This document shows, piece by piece, positions 1-11,960 of a stretch of DNA of 64,000 nt (within the stretch, counting starts at the first letter, position 1; the number at the start of each line of letters is the position of its first letter). The notes under the pieces are model-generated. The model was not told where the DNA came from and did no database searches. It saw only the letters and a program-made list of their open reading frames with translations. Made by a program: the position numbers and the translations under genes. Origin of the DNA: Neodontobutis hainanensis (Eukaryota > Chordata > Actinopteri > Gobiiformes > Odontobutidae); NCBI GenBank assembly GCA_024349245.1, contig JALDNG010000022.1, forward strand, positions 15,423,501-15,487,500, given 5' to 3'.

Positions 1-201
1 AACCATATATTCAACATTCACACAGGCCAAATATAAACATGAAACATCAGTATAACAATGCCTCCTGGTAACTTCTCTTCAGTTTCTAACAAATAGCTTC
101 TTAGTTGATTATCATTTTCAGCTTCCTACTTTTATAGTGTGAACAAAGGCTCTTACTTCAGCGATTATACTTTTTGCTTCTTGTTTAAATTGTCCATGCC
201 T

Positions 202-215
202 CACACACACACACA
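202..215. repeat. (CA)n microsatellite
   Basis: Seven CA dinucleotides in a row lie just downstream of the dda1 stop codon, in its presumed 3' untranslated region. Confidence 0.8.
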
Positions 216-239
216 CTCATACACCAACCACACACAAAC

Positions 240-2005
240 TTATGAGTCCTCATTCATCTCTTGACTGTCTGTCCGGGCGATTTTCCTTGGTGGCGCCGGG
301 CTGTCACTCTCACCTTGCTCTTGTTCCCTTTTCTTTGCTGCATTCTGTTTGACACAAAATGTCACACAGTGAGTACAGCGACGCATTTCCGTGTCTCTAA
401 CCTGGTGTCAAACTAAACTCTTACTGCAGTGAATAAGGTTCACAGCAAAAGCCCAAAGATTAAAAGAACAACATTATTTGCATTGTGTATAGAGCTTTAA
501 CTTCTTTAATAAAGCTTTCAATAATTCAACAAAGTGCGTCGGTTAAGTGATGTATAAATCAATAGAATGGGTACGCTTTAGTATTAATCCATTTCCTCTC
601 AAACTGTCTTGAGTATCATGTTACACTTTGTACAGATGAAAACTTATTAAATCCTTGGGCATTTAATGTATAAATAACTTGGAGGGCAAAGATGTATATA
701 ATTTTGTTCATTCTGTTTTAGAAACCTGTAGCACTCACCTTTTTGTCCCACTGCTGATGAAGGTAACGCAGGAGGATATTAGTTTTCTCTGTCACAATAA
801 CTACAAACAAAACACAACCACATATATTACTAGTTTAATTCAAAGCATTTTCATTGACCTTATGGTGTTGGATGTCTTTGTCCCTGTGCATTTAGCAGCT
901 GGCCTAAAACTTACTCTGTTCAGAGGGGTATTCCCGTGTGGGGAGGTACACTGAAGGCCTCCGATTCTGTGAAAACAAACGCAACAGTAGGTTTCACATT
1001 GACTGTTTAACTGTTTATAATCTGTGTGCATCTTTCTCATGAAACATTATAAAGACTGAGATGAGTGTGATAGAATATATGAAGTGTTACTTACAGATGC
1101 TTTACAAACAGAATCCGCATGAAACCTGCTGAAGTTACTCTTGTTGTAGACAGGAAGTCCTTTTAAGAACTCAGCCTGTGTGATGAAGCATAATGACTTT
1201 AGCTTGCTAGTGCCACAAAGACCTTTCAAGATAAAATATATTTTATCATCTGCTTTTTGTCCAATGCAAGACACACAAAAGGGGTCTGTTTATCACAAAT
1301 TGATAATGCTGATTCCACAGTATTTTTGTGGAAGAGTTTAAATGATTTGCTTTAAAAGACAGTTTCGCTTGTTGGTGTATGTCATTTTCTTTAAACTAAC
1401 CTTCATTCATTTATTCATGAATGGGCTGAGTCTTTACTTGGGGTTGATACACTCTGGTATCGTTTAGGCTGGTCTTGACTAAAGAACTACCTGGTTATGG
1501 GCTTTCATTGTCAAATTCTATTTGACCATATGTCATTACCCCAAACCTCCATAACATAATTTCTGACCCTTAGTATTTAAAAATCTAGTGTACAGTCATG
1601 GGCCTGCAAGGTTTACAACAACACTGTTCCAGACGTGTGTTAATTCATGTCTTTAGACTTAAGTGTAATTGTAACTGAGGCAAGTCTCTGAGTCAGTGTT
1701 GGGCGTATCCTCGTTAAACCCATTCAAATAACCGCCAGCTGTCACCATTTTAATGTATACCTTATATAAAGCACATAATAAAAAGGAGCTGCAATGTCTG
1801 AGCAGCTGAGAGCACTAAAAGGTGCCAGTTGGCCTTGAAAATTGATGGCCAATAGAGGAGCAGGTGTGGCTAGCCAACAGCTAACATTAGCATTTTAGCT
1901 TGGTCTCAAGGTTTTCCCATGGCCTCCTCAGCAGACTAACTTGTTCAGCTTAAGGAAATGTTCAAATATAAGCTGTGTTTATTGTGAAATGCATACCTTC
2001 TCCAT
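240..2005 (-). CDS. dda1: DDA1, DET1- and DDB1-associated protein 1 (complete)
   Basis: DDA1 is a small accessory subunit of DDB1-CUL4 ubiquitin ligases (DCX complexes), where it binds DDB1. The minus-strand exons are 1997-2005, 1095-1175, 915-966, 739-800 and 240-344, all with GT/AG sites and matching phases, giving 102 residues, the usual length of the family. Conserved blocks are FLKGLPVYNKSNFSRFHADS (exon 2), NRRPSVYLPTREYPSEQ (exon 3), TNILLRYLHQQWDKK (exon 4) and the C-terminal APPRKIARTDSQEMNEDS. The first coding exon carries only Met-Glu-Lys (ATGGAGAAG) before a GTATGC donor. I chose it because it joins in frame to the AEFLKGL exon, and a M-E-K start is as I remember it for non-mammalian DDA1. 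The C-terminal Arg/Lys-rich tail looks like a nuclear targeting segment (inference). No clear polyadenylation signal is visible before the window edge. Confidence 0.95.
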
Positions 2006-3016
2006 TATTATGTTTGAAATATCCAACGCCGACTTGTGGACTTCGTTTGTTGTGAGCTGTGCCGCTGATAAGAGCAGACAGAGCCGGGCGAGCTGTCTCT
2101 TGTTAGCAAAACGGTGTATTTTCAGGTCGTTTTGATAATAAAACAAAGCATCTCAAGCAAACGCTGTTGTTTCCACCCTATATCCAAAGCTTAACTCAAA
2201 ATACATACTACATTCGTGAAAAATAGCTCAAGCTGTCATGACAAATGTTAGCAATGCTAGTCACACAAGACTCCAGCTGCTAGTGCGAGGACTGGTTGCC
2301 AGATCGGCGCTGCAGTTTCCAGCCCAATAGCAGTATCCACCCAATTAACAAAAAATCTGCACTTCATTTAATTGTAAAACAATGACAAATGCTATGGGAT
2401 GCAAAAGTAAAATATATATATATATATAAAGCTAAAGCTATGTATTGTTGCTAATATGCAACTTTCCAATGAAATGTAATGCTACATACTGCAAGAGTTC
2501 CTCACTTTTCAACCTGGAATGCCACATACATGGGGCTTATTTTTTATTTTATTTTTTTTTACACGCAATGAACAAAACAGCAAGGAACACACACAATTTC
2601 AGTTGGCTAGGCTGGTATGAATGCTGATTTTATTAACAACACTGGTAAATACTTTTTTGATATTACACTCATCAAATACTATTGTTCAGTTGTTTTGAAG
2701 CATTTGTCTTCTCTAAACTATTAATCAAAAATATTTATATGAAATAATAAACTTAATAAAAATGTGTCTGCTTCATGCTAAACCAGTCTAAATGTTATTA
2801 ATGCATTTTAAATCAATGGGTCACATGATTTGTACCTACAACTTTTATAAAAGGTTTGGCCAAAAGACACTATATATTAATGAAACACACAAAAAACAAA
2901 ACAAAATCAGTATTAGGCATAATGTATATTAAACCATTAATAAAATTATTATTACACATAAATGTTTGTATTAGGTTAAGATTAAGTTGTATTTCAGCCT
3001 GTGGTGCATTTCAGCT
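2006..3016. other. Spacer between dda1 start and ankmy1 stop
   Basis: This spacer of about 1 kb should hold the dda1 promoter and 5' UTR and the ankmy1 3' UTR. A minus-strand ATTGG (CCAAT-type box) lies at 2324-2328 upstream of dda1. A minus-strand AATAAA at 2628-2633 is a candidate ankmy1 polyadenylation signal, and a short (AT)n run lies at about 2412-2428. No convincing coding exon was found. Confidence 0.4.
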
Positions 3017-6000
3017 TTAGATGAAGCTGTAGTTCTCTTTCATGTTTGCCAGCTCCTCCTCATCTGTCTCTGTCACTTTCAAAGGTCTGGCTTTCATCTC
3101 AAACTTTATAAATTTGGAGATTTTGGGTTTATACATGACACTAATTGTTCTCGGGACAGTTTTAGATTTGTTTACGGCCTTGGCTCCTCTTTGGGATTTA
3201 AATAAAACATTCTTCTGGGCACCGTCAGCAGCATCTGGAGTCACAGACAAACACAGAAAGTATTAGTTTATAGTATTGTGAGAACTTTGCAACAATATTA
3301 ATGTCATATTTATCAGAAGACAGGACTTTATTGGATATTGATAGAAAAGAATATAGATAGTCCTGGTTGGGTATTAACCCTGGTGTTTATTGTAGAGCCA
3401 CTGATGGGTATAAAGTCTGCTACAAATAAGTTCTCCAGGTCCATAACAAATGTACAGGTTATTTTATGATTAATGGATTAGTTTACACTCAATTAAGAAC
3501 TAGCAAAATGCATGATTTGTTGTCGGTCTCTTTGTGTTATTAAATTACTGATTAAAGCCTGCCTATTCCTCTTTATCTGCACGTTTTTGTAATATACACT
3601 GTGTAAGGTCTTTTGTGATGGCAGTTTACAAGGCGTCTAAAAATAAATGGAAAACAACAGAAGTTTCCTTTATATTACACACTCTGTGGGTTTTGATTTA
3701 AAAGTTTTAATATTAAATATAATAGTATTGAATAAACCTTGTATAGCAAAGTAATTGACCAGCTCCCACGTGACAGTGTAAATTGAACTTCTGTCTGAGT
3801 CCTGTCAGAGCCTAACCTCGAGCTCTGTGTTGGCTGGAGGGTGTAGTGGTCTTAAACTGAGGACTCTTGGCTGAGATCCGGTTGCACTCGTCCTTGTGTC
3901 CCTCCTTCCAGGCCTTTAGTTTACAGGCTTTGGAGCAGTAGAAAGCCATGTGACAGCGGCTGCAGAGCATCAGCTTCATAGATGCAGAGCGACCGCAGTA
4001 GTAGCAGAACTTAAACAGTGGCGTGCTGAAAAAAGGAATAAGAAAATACAGTAAGAAAAGGCTTCTCAAACGTGAAAAAAAAGGTTTAAGTAAAAGCATC
4101 TGCTCGCAGTTTTCAAAGTTGGAAGAGAGTCCAGATGCTTTTACTTAAATCTTTTTTTCAATATGTCCTGAATGACTGAGAACCTTCTCAAACATGTTTT
4201 AAATTGTGTATTATGCTCATACCTGCTTTGATTGGTTCCATCTCCATCTATGGTGGCGCTACCCAATTCAGCTATGAAACACAAACATAAAACACATAAA
4301 CACAATTAAGAGATACATAATCAATTAAATGATAGGTCAAAACAATAAAAGTAGAGACTAGAGTTGTAGGAATGTGCATCCCAATACCATAAAAAAAGAA
4401 AAAAAAAGAAATTTGAGTTGTAATAGTTCTTGATTCTACTGGAAAGACATTGCTTTTACTGTGTTCATGCAAAAAGTCAAATCTATACGTTGCACTGACT
4501 CTGCTGCATCTCTTTCTCCCTCTGTAAGGCAGTCCGTCTCAGTAAATCCCCCATCATTTTAAGCAGCTGTTGTCGTTCCTTAAATATTTCTCTCTCCTGA
4601 ATGTTGAGAGCGTGGTATGGAGTGGTGGCAATGCGTGTGTCCTGCATAAAAAACATAACAGAGAGAAAAATGTAATAAAAAAAATACAAATATGTCACAA
4701 ATGATCAAATAAAAATTCAAAAGCAAGTTTTTCTAATTACTTTTATCCAATAGGTGTCACTGTTTAAAGTTAGTAGGGTTTGGTTGCAACACCAACACAC
4801 TCAATTTTAAAAGCCTTTAGCTAATGTGTGTATTGCTAAGGAAGTGAGGTAAACGCAGACTTCCGCTTACTTTTTTTTAAGCATCCCTCTGTTTTTATTT
4901 TTTCAAAAACAATTTTGATGATGCACAGGGCCACCCTAACAAATGGCCCCAATAATCTGAGGTATATCATAAGTCACCCATTCTTTCCAAAGAGCCATGG
5001 TGTTTGTTACTTCAAATCAAAATGAAAACTGTGCCATACAGTCAAATGTTATGTCACCTGATTGAAGGAGTAGTAGGCATAGTCGACTGCGGTTCCCTGA
5101 ACATTTCCCACAACAACTGGCATCAAAATGTCAGCCCCAGCCTTTACCAACATGTCCAACTACAACAAACACATATTTATTAGAAAACTTCTTTGGTCAA
5201 ACTTAATGCTTCAACAAGTACTCATGCACCAGTGTAAGTCTGTTGCCACATAAATGGTAGTTGTTGGCGAGGGCGCAGAGAGCGCTGCCCACTCTGTTTC
5301 CAAGAGGGACGTTGGGGTCTGCCCCACCTTTCAGTAGCTCATCCACTGCCTGAGGAGGAAATACAGTACAAGACAAAGTTTTGTAAAAGTAAATATCATT
5401 TGCATGTGTGGATTACTGTATTACCATTTCATTTCCACTTGCGATGGCAAGGGAGAGTGGTGAATGCCCACTCCACAACAGGTCTGTCCGCGCTCCGTGG
5501 GACAAGAGCAGGGCCACGATTCTGCTGGCATTCTGTAAACATTAACACAGATTATACAACGCTTTTTGGTATGAGAAACAACATATTACTTTGTATTTTC
5601 CCAGAAAAAGTGAATTATTATATTTTGTGAAAGATATTGTGCTTTTTTGGGGTGCTTCTAAGTGGAAAGGCTGTTCTAACCTGGTAGTCGCTGTCCCTAT
5701 GACAGGCCACATGCAGCGCTGTCCTGCCTCCCTCTCTGTCCTTTGTGTCTACAGTGGCTCTCAGTAGGTCATTAGCATCCTTAAAAAAACAATACAGACA
5801 TCACTTTATTCATCATGCCAGTATTGTATTGTTTATAACACATGTAAAAAAATAGGTAAATCCTAAAGAAATACTGTACAAGGATGAACCCCACCATGTC
5901 AATCTTGTCAACCTCATCCTGTTCATGTGTCCGAGCGTCTGGGTCTGTAATGGCGTGGAGCAGGAGCTCAGTGATTTTGGGACCAGCTGGACCTGGTAGA

Positions 6001-9000
6001 GCAGCAGCAACATGCAGCGGATACAGACCTTTCCTCTAGAAACAAAAGTAGATATTAACAAGATCTGGTGCATTGGTTTAACAAAAACAGGACAAAACAC
6101 AAACCTGTGAACTGTTTTTCATAAGTTGTTGTGTACCTCAGGTGGAAGTGGGATGTCAGTGCGGGCTCCACACAGCAGCAGTCTGCGAACAGCCTCAAAA
6201 TCAGACGCCATAACAGCCAGGAACAGGATGGGCATTGGGACCCTGCATGGATTAGGGTCAGCTCCACGGTTCAGTAACACCTTTAGTGTGTTCAAACGAT
6301 CACGGTGCCTGGACAGATATTGTACTGTCATATTTTTGTTATGTGTTTTATTTTGATGTACGCATATGCATTGACACTATGCGACTTAGGTGTTTTGCTT
6401 TTATATGGTCTGTTATAAATAAGAGTGGTATGATATTAATACATTTAAATTATTAATGGAAAATATAAAACAATGATGTTAGGGTACATGGATATAAACA
6501 GAACTATTTTAATATATACACACATTCAGGGAAGATCCAGTTAATACATAGACATACGTACTAGGTACTAGGAGAGACCTCAAACTGGGACAAAGGTCAA
6601 GAATGTAGGTCAAGTTAGGGAATGGTCACATCCACCAGAAAGAAGGGGTTTTCAGCCCCATGCAGGTTTATGGAGTTTTTTTTCATAGATTTCTGACATG
6701 ACATGTATGAATTGAATAAAACCCAAGTTCTGCGCTCTGCAGATCAGTACGGCTGGGGATAACGTGCTCAGGTACGTTATTGTGACAATAAAGACACAAT
6801 TTGGCATCGAAACTCATGAGTTTTTGCCTTTGGTGTTTGGAGACCAGAGCAGTCGGTTTAAGACACAACAATATTTACACAAAATGAAAAAAGTATAAAT
6901 ATTCATTTGAAGGAGACTCTATATACTGCATGAGGCTCTGATATTAGTGAGTACCGTTAATACTGTTATCTGGACAACTATAAAAAAAAATATTATTGGT
7001 TGATCTTTGTGAAAATAAAAGAAGCAAGGACTGTAGAAAAAAATAGCCCTGATCTGACTTCTTAATGACATTAGGAACAAAAGTGACAAGATTAAAACAG
7101 CAAATAAGACACTCAAAGTACATTACTCACTCAATTTTCATGGCTGCCATCTTGCGTACAGTCTCCTGTGTGTCCAGACATGGGGCTATTCCAGTGTGGC
7201 TTAAGGCTTCGGCTGAGAGATGCATGGCTTCCTCTGTGACATGAATTTTAAAACTGCTGACGGTGCAGTTTGATTGAAATGCTGGGTTTTCATTTGATTC
7301 TTTAAATCTACCCTAAATCATACAGAAAATTAGACTCAAAGTGCCTCAACATGATCAGAATTGTCTTGAAATAGCTCTTTGTTATTCTACCTTGGCTGGA
7401 TATTCCTTCCACTGCACACTTCCCACTGCAATTTCACCATCCATCACTTCAATAGATCGCTCAACTCCAAGTATATCCTGACCTTTCCCCTCGTCTTGTT
7501 CCTGCCCTAAATCATCCTCCACCTCCTCAATGAATTCGACTTGTTTACGTTTGTCTTCTTCTTCCCCTGTTTCCTTCTTCCCAGTTACTTGTCCTTGCTC
7601 TAGTTCCTTCTCTGTAAGGTCTTCAGTGTCGACAATGGTCTGAAGTTCATTTGGGACGGTGCTCTGTTCAGCCACAAGCTCAAGGTCACTGGGCACTTCA
7701 CTGTAGTGTGAGGCCTCTTCAGATAATTCTTCTACAGCCCTGAAAAAAAAGATCAATTCAAATAGCATTGTAGCTGTGAAAGATGATTTGTAAGTTAATA
7801 CATTTTAAGCCCTCGCCAATGAACTCTGATCTTCTGCAAATAACAATAACAGATTTGTGCAAAGGTGGACCTGAAAACAGTACTGTTAGATAATGTAATA
7901 TACAAAAGGTACATAGTATGATAAAAGCCAAGTCAATTAAATTACATTTAATATTTAACTCAAAAATGTGCCCTGCCCTTCATTTTCTTATATGTACTGT
8001 ATGTTTCTTCTTCTAAGTTTCACAAAACAATTCAAAATTAAATCACTGTACGAGTCAAACGTAAACTCAGAATCATTGTTAAGGCAAAATCCTGGGTCTA
8101 ATGTTGCATCTCTGCCTTAACCTGACTTGTTTACAGAGAAATAACTCAAATCCCTTTTTGTGCAAACTAGGTATACTTTTAATCTCAAAAGTTAAACTGT
8201 TCTGTGTATGTCATAAGAAATACATGATATTAGTGGCAGTAGTTCTTACTCTTCAGAAAAGACATGACTCTGCGTCTGAACGGTTTCTGTGGTCCCAGGT
8301 CTGTCATTACAGCTCTGTGCGTCATCGCCTAAAGAAGACACAGAGGCTATTTGAGGCTTCACAACCTGAAACAAATCATTCACAATATCAGCGCTTTAAT
8401 AGGAAATAGTGATGCTTTATACATATAATGCTTGACTGAATGATTATATTAAACTAAGCTTTATTGAAAGGCTGATGCAGTTTAGAACAGTGTTTCAAGA
8501 TGGCTAAAAATTTGATTAATTCATATTGTTTTGTGGCTAAAATGAAAGTCATAAATTGTTTCTTTATTATATTTGTTATATTCAAATTAGTGATCAGAAA
8601 CAATATATAGACTGGCCAGTTGAGGTCTGTGGCAGAGATGGACTTGACGACTCTTCTCAGCATCACAGTAAATTATTTTTACTGTATTATATTTTGAAGA
8701 TTACTTTACTTACTTTTGTGTCAAGTTTGTCTTGTTGCTCAGTGTTGTGTAGAGACTGAAAAGGGTAGTAGAGGACGTGACATATGGCCAGGGCGGACAT
8801 CTTTTCACAGTTCAGCTTGTCAATATCTGCCCCCTTGTCCAACAAAACCTCAATCACACTGTCACAGCACTTCACCTAAACACACCCAACGTAATAAAAA
8901 AGAAAGTAGATAGTGTATTAGAAACAGAAAAAAGGCCATTAAGGCCGTTAGACAAATTATTTTCAAATCAAGAAATTATTTTGAAAACGATTACTGCAGC

Positions 9001-11783
9001 AGCCATCAGTGCAGTGTATCTCAGGGCATCTGCCACATCAGGATGAACCAGTCTGCTGCGGAGAATCTGTGACACAGCCTTCTCTTCTCCTCGAGACGCT
9101 TGCTGGATCAACAGCTCTGAACTGACCTCCAAAGGCCCTTTAGGACCAAAGCCTTCCCGGTTCAGAGACAGAACAGCCGCAACGTCCCAGCCCAGGTTAT
9201 TAGCATGAAGTCTGAAGAAGAACAAAAACACAGAAATACAAGAATCTATTTAACAACTTCATCTATAAAAAAAAGGCCCAAAATGTATCTAAAATCTTCC
9301 CTGATAAATACTATGCACTAACCTGTGTTTGTGGATGTGAGCCTCCATGCGGGCCTCCAGGGGCAGAGTGGACAGTGGGTCTCTCTTGTAGCCTTGGTAA
9401 GAGTTCACATCAGGCTCCCATGCGTCGCCATAGAAATGCTGATCCAGCTCTTTCCTGCGTCCGGGCGGCAGTGGCAGGTGGTCACCGTCACTCGAATAGC
9501 TCTCAATACCAGACGGAAGAATAAAACTATCATCTGAAAACTGATCTCTGAAACGGTTCGTCTGCTGGAAAAAAGCAGAACATGACACTATTGTACATTA
9601 TTGGAGCACATCAACTATTCTTGTTCATGATAGATGTACTTTACCTTAGAGTATTTTTGTCTCAGATAAGAGTATGGCTCATAATCTTCAGTAGCAGTAT
9701 TAAGGTTCATATAGGCAGCGTATTCAGGGAAATCCTTCAGTGTAAAACCCTCGTCCAGAGTCGTACAGAGTCTGAGCAGGCGCTGGTTGTGCCATAGACC
9801 CACGTCCTGGCGACCATCAGGATATGTCATCACTCCAGGTCCAAACCTCTGGTCTGCATGGTACAAACCCTGACACAAGAAAAATTAACACTACATATGT
9901 TATTCATTCTTGAATTTTTCTCATTTATAGATTAATAATTCAAGATTAGGTTTACAACCTTTTCAAATAACAAATAAACTGCTGTTTGAGTAATTTTGCT
10001 TTTGAGAAACCCATTTTCTCTCGCTTTAGTGTCACTGTCTTTTAGTCGCTCCCTCTAATGCCCATTCTGATCGTGTTGTGTTACTTTCTCACTATGTAAC
10101 GACAAACTAAACCTAACATCCAGCAGTGTGAAAAACTTGAAAAAGGAGAAAATGGTTTGCTGTGGCTCAGGAGTTCTTAGACCTTTTAGAATAAATCATT
10201 TCAATTCCACTCACAAATCACTAAAGAGACAAAGTAAAAGTGCGTATTAGACAGTTTTATTAAGTTTTACAAGTCCTTTACCTGAAAGTGTGACCCGTCA
10301 GGGAACAGCTGGTGCCCGTATCCCTCTTTCCTGTTCAGGTAGAATTTGCCGATGAACTTGTGCCCCGAGGGCCAACAGTAAACTCCATCGCCGTGTCTGA
10401 AGTCTTTGTAGAAAGAGCCTTCATAGTACTGCAAAAAGAGAGTGAAGAAGTAGCCAAGTATACCTCTATCTTTAACACATTTTGTTATGTGAACCAAAAC
10501 ATGTGAGCTTTATTAGGACTGTATTATCAAATGATCTTTTATAATGAATTTTTATAATCAGTGGGTCTTATTTAATTACCTGCTTTTATATTTAAAATGT
10601 AGTCATATAGGTTTGCATTATTAGGTCCATTGTTTTTTATTATCAATTATTCATCAAAAGAAGTGTTTTGTTTGTGTTGCCAAAAAAGAATCTTGATTCT
10701 TAAATAGAGATGTTAACCTCTGTGTGAGCTTTTTATCTTGAAATTCAGTGTCTTGTTGGAGAATAAATTCAGCCATTTTTATCAAGTGATGATCTCTCAC
10801 ATTACGATCTATGCAGTATGTCAAGACCTGGTGTCCGGAACAGGTAAGAGGACTCACAAGGCAGAACCCCACAAAGGCATTTGGTCTAAGAAGGTTTTAT
10901 TTGTGGTTAAAAGTACAAAGTCCAGATTCACGAGAAGAGGTTGACATCATGCCTGGGTCCAAGCACACTATGATCCAAGACACAGAACACGCAGAATACA
11001 CTGGGAATATAACACTACGAACATACACTTAGATTTACAAGACTGAAGACAATGTGACACTGACCAGGGGAACACAAGGATTATAAAGATACACAACGAT
11101 GGACAGGTGGAACACATTAGGGCTGGAGCAGGTAATCACAAAGGAGGGAAAGACACAAGGGCAGGAAGTCAATCTGACATGACAATACACAATAAGACAC
11201 AGGAAGTTCAGTACCAGCATACACAAACAGACACAAGGATGGATCATGACAGTATATAATGTGGGTAATGCTGTCAAAGATCTGTACTGTAGTAAACAGA
11301 GAGGTGTGGCTCCCACCGACAGAGCTGCAGCTTTATGCTTTGATCCAGTTCTCTAACCATCAGCAGCACCTAACACGTAAAGACACCTAACTAGTTCCAA
11401 TCGATGCCAAACACTGACAAAAGCCAGATAATCCTTATGCACCTCTCTTATAATTCTCCTATAAACATGGCTGATACGTTTAATACAGTGACAAAGGGTT
11501 GTGTAGAAAACGTGCACTCCAACTGAGAGAGCCAGCCGTACGTAGTTAGCTAAATGAACTCAACTTTTACTGTACGTTTATCTCATGTTACCTCCCCGTT
11601 CCTCCAGGTGTACCTTCCTCTGCCGTGTTTAAACCCGTTTATAAACTCTCCCTCGTATCTGGAGCCGTCGGACCACTCCCGAACACCGGCACCTGTTCGA
11701 CCCTCTTCGCCGAGGTCAGCTCTTTTCAGGCTGTCTCCTCCCTCCGGAACAACCGAGACTAAAACTCCGCAGGCTGACAACAT
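3017..11783 (-). CDS. ankmy1: ANKMY1, ankyrin repeat and MYND domain protein 1 (complete, 19 coding exons)
   Basis: Exons on the minus strand: 11592-11783, 10282-10428, 9645-9869, 9323-9564, 8995-9211, 8714-8875, 8250-8365, 7391-7739, 7131-7312, 6137-6308, 5895-6035, 5681-5779, 5425-5532, 5230-5349, 5058-5159, 4500-4641, 4223-4271, 3817-4025, 3017-3234. Phases all agree and give 1,063 residues. The order of domains is diagnostic: MORN repeats in exons 1-3 (YEGEFINGFKHGRGRYTW; YYEGSFYKDFRHGDGVY), ankyrin repeats in exons 5-6 and 9-15 (VLLNRGADPNPC; LLSHGARTDLLWSGHSPLSL), an acidic Glu-rich linker in exon 8, and a MYND zinc finger in exon 18 with the C-x2-C, C-x2-C, YC-x3-C, H-x3-C ligands all present. 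The family is poorly characterised; MYND fingers bind proline-rich peptides. The last exon encodes a basic tail ending ENYSFI. Exon 16 needs the donor A|GTCAGT at 4498-4499, because the nearer GTATAG site would put a stop in exon 17. Confidence 0.93.
4074..4200. repeat. Palindromic MITE-like element, copy 1
   Basis: It lies in the ankmy1 intron between exons 17 and 18. The left arm (about 4074-4102) contains AAGTAAAAGCATCTG. The right arm (about 4131-4158) contains its reverse complement, CAGATGCTTTTACTT. The arms are separated by about 30 bases and followed by a shared tail, GACTGAGAACCTTC. A second copy with the same arms and tail lies in an stxbp3 intron at about 20831-20990, so this is a dispersed element and not a one-off hairpin. 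Confidence 0.7.
6475..6867. repeat. Possible solo LTR or short dispersed insertion in an ankmy1 intron
   Basis: A 393-base segment is bounded by the direct repeat ACAAT (6470-6474 and 6868-6872). It starts GATGTTAGGG, ends GACACA, and carries two AATAAA motifs (6715-6720, 6787-6792). These features resemble an LTR, but the first two bases do not give a clean TG start and no retroelement coding sequence is nearby. Confidence 0.3.
10840..11250. repeat. Probable dispersed repeat in ankmy1 intron 1
   Basis: This is a purine-rich, low-coding stretch with phrases such as GGAACACAAGGATTATAAAG, GGACAGGTGGAACACA and GACACAGGAAGT. I recognise these from high-copy teleost repeats that line up with this kind of GACACAAGG-rich sequence. 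The family was not assigned and the ends are approximate. Confidence 0.4.
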
Positions 11784-11960
11784 GTCGACACAGGGGAAAG
11801 ACTCACTAAAACCGCAGCATTTGATATTACAAGAGAAAGTACTATGTAAAGTTAATAGGTATGTTTCGAAGAGAAAAGTAGTCAGATTTGAGCTATGACT
11901 TTAGCCAGAGCGCTGGTTGCCATGACTACGGTTACAGAGGAATCGGCGCATGCGTAAACT
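11784..11960 (-). promoter_or_regulatory. ankmy1 promoter region with NRF1-like and X-box-like motifs
   Basis: This is a GC-richer patch immediately upstream of the chosen ankmy1 start codon. GGCGCATGCGT at 11945-11955 closely matches the NRF1 palindrome. GTTGCCATGACTAC at 11916-11929 has a perfect left half of an RFX X-box (GTTGCC-AT) and a degenerate right half. The promoter assignment rests on position and motifs only. Confidence 0.4.

Noticed and set aside
7382..7768. Glu-rich frame considered as a separate small acidic protein
   Set aside because: Splice sites and phase place it as exon 8 (7391-7739) of ankmy1.
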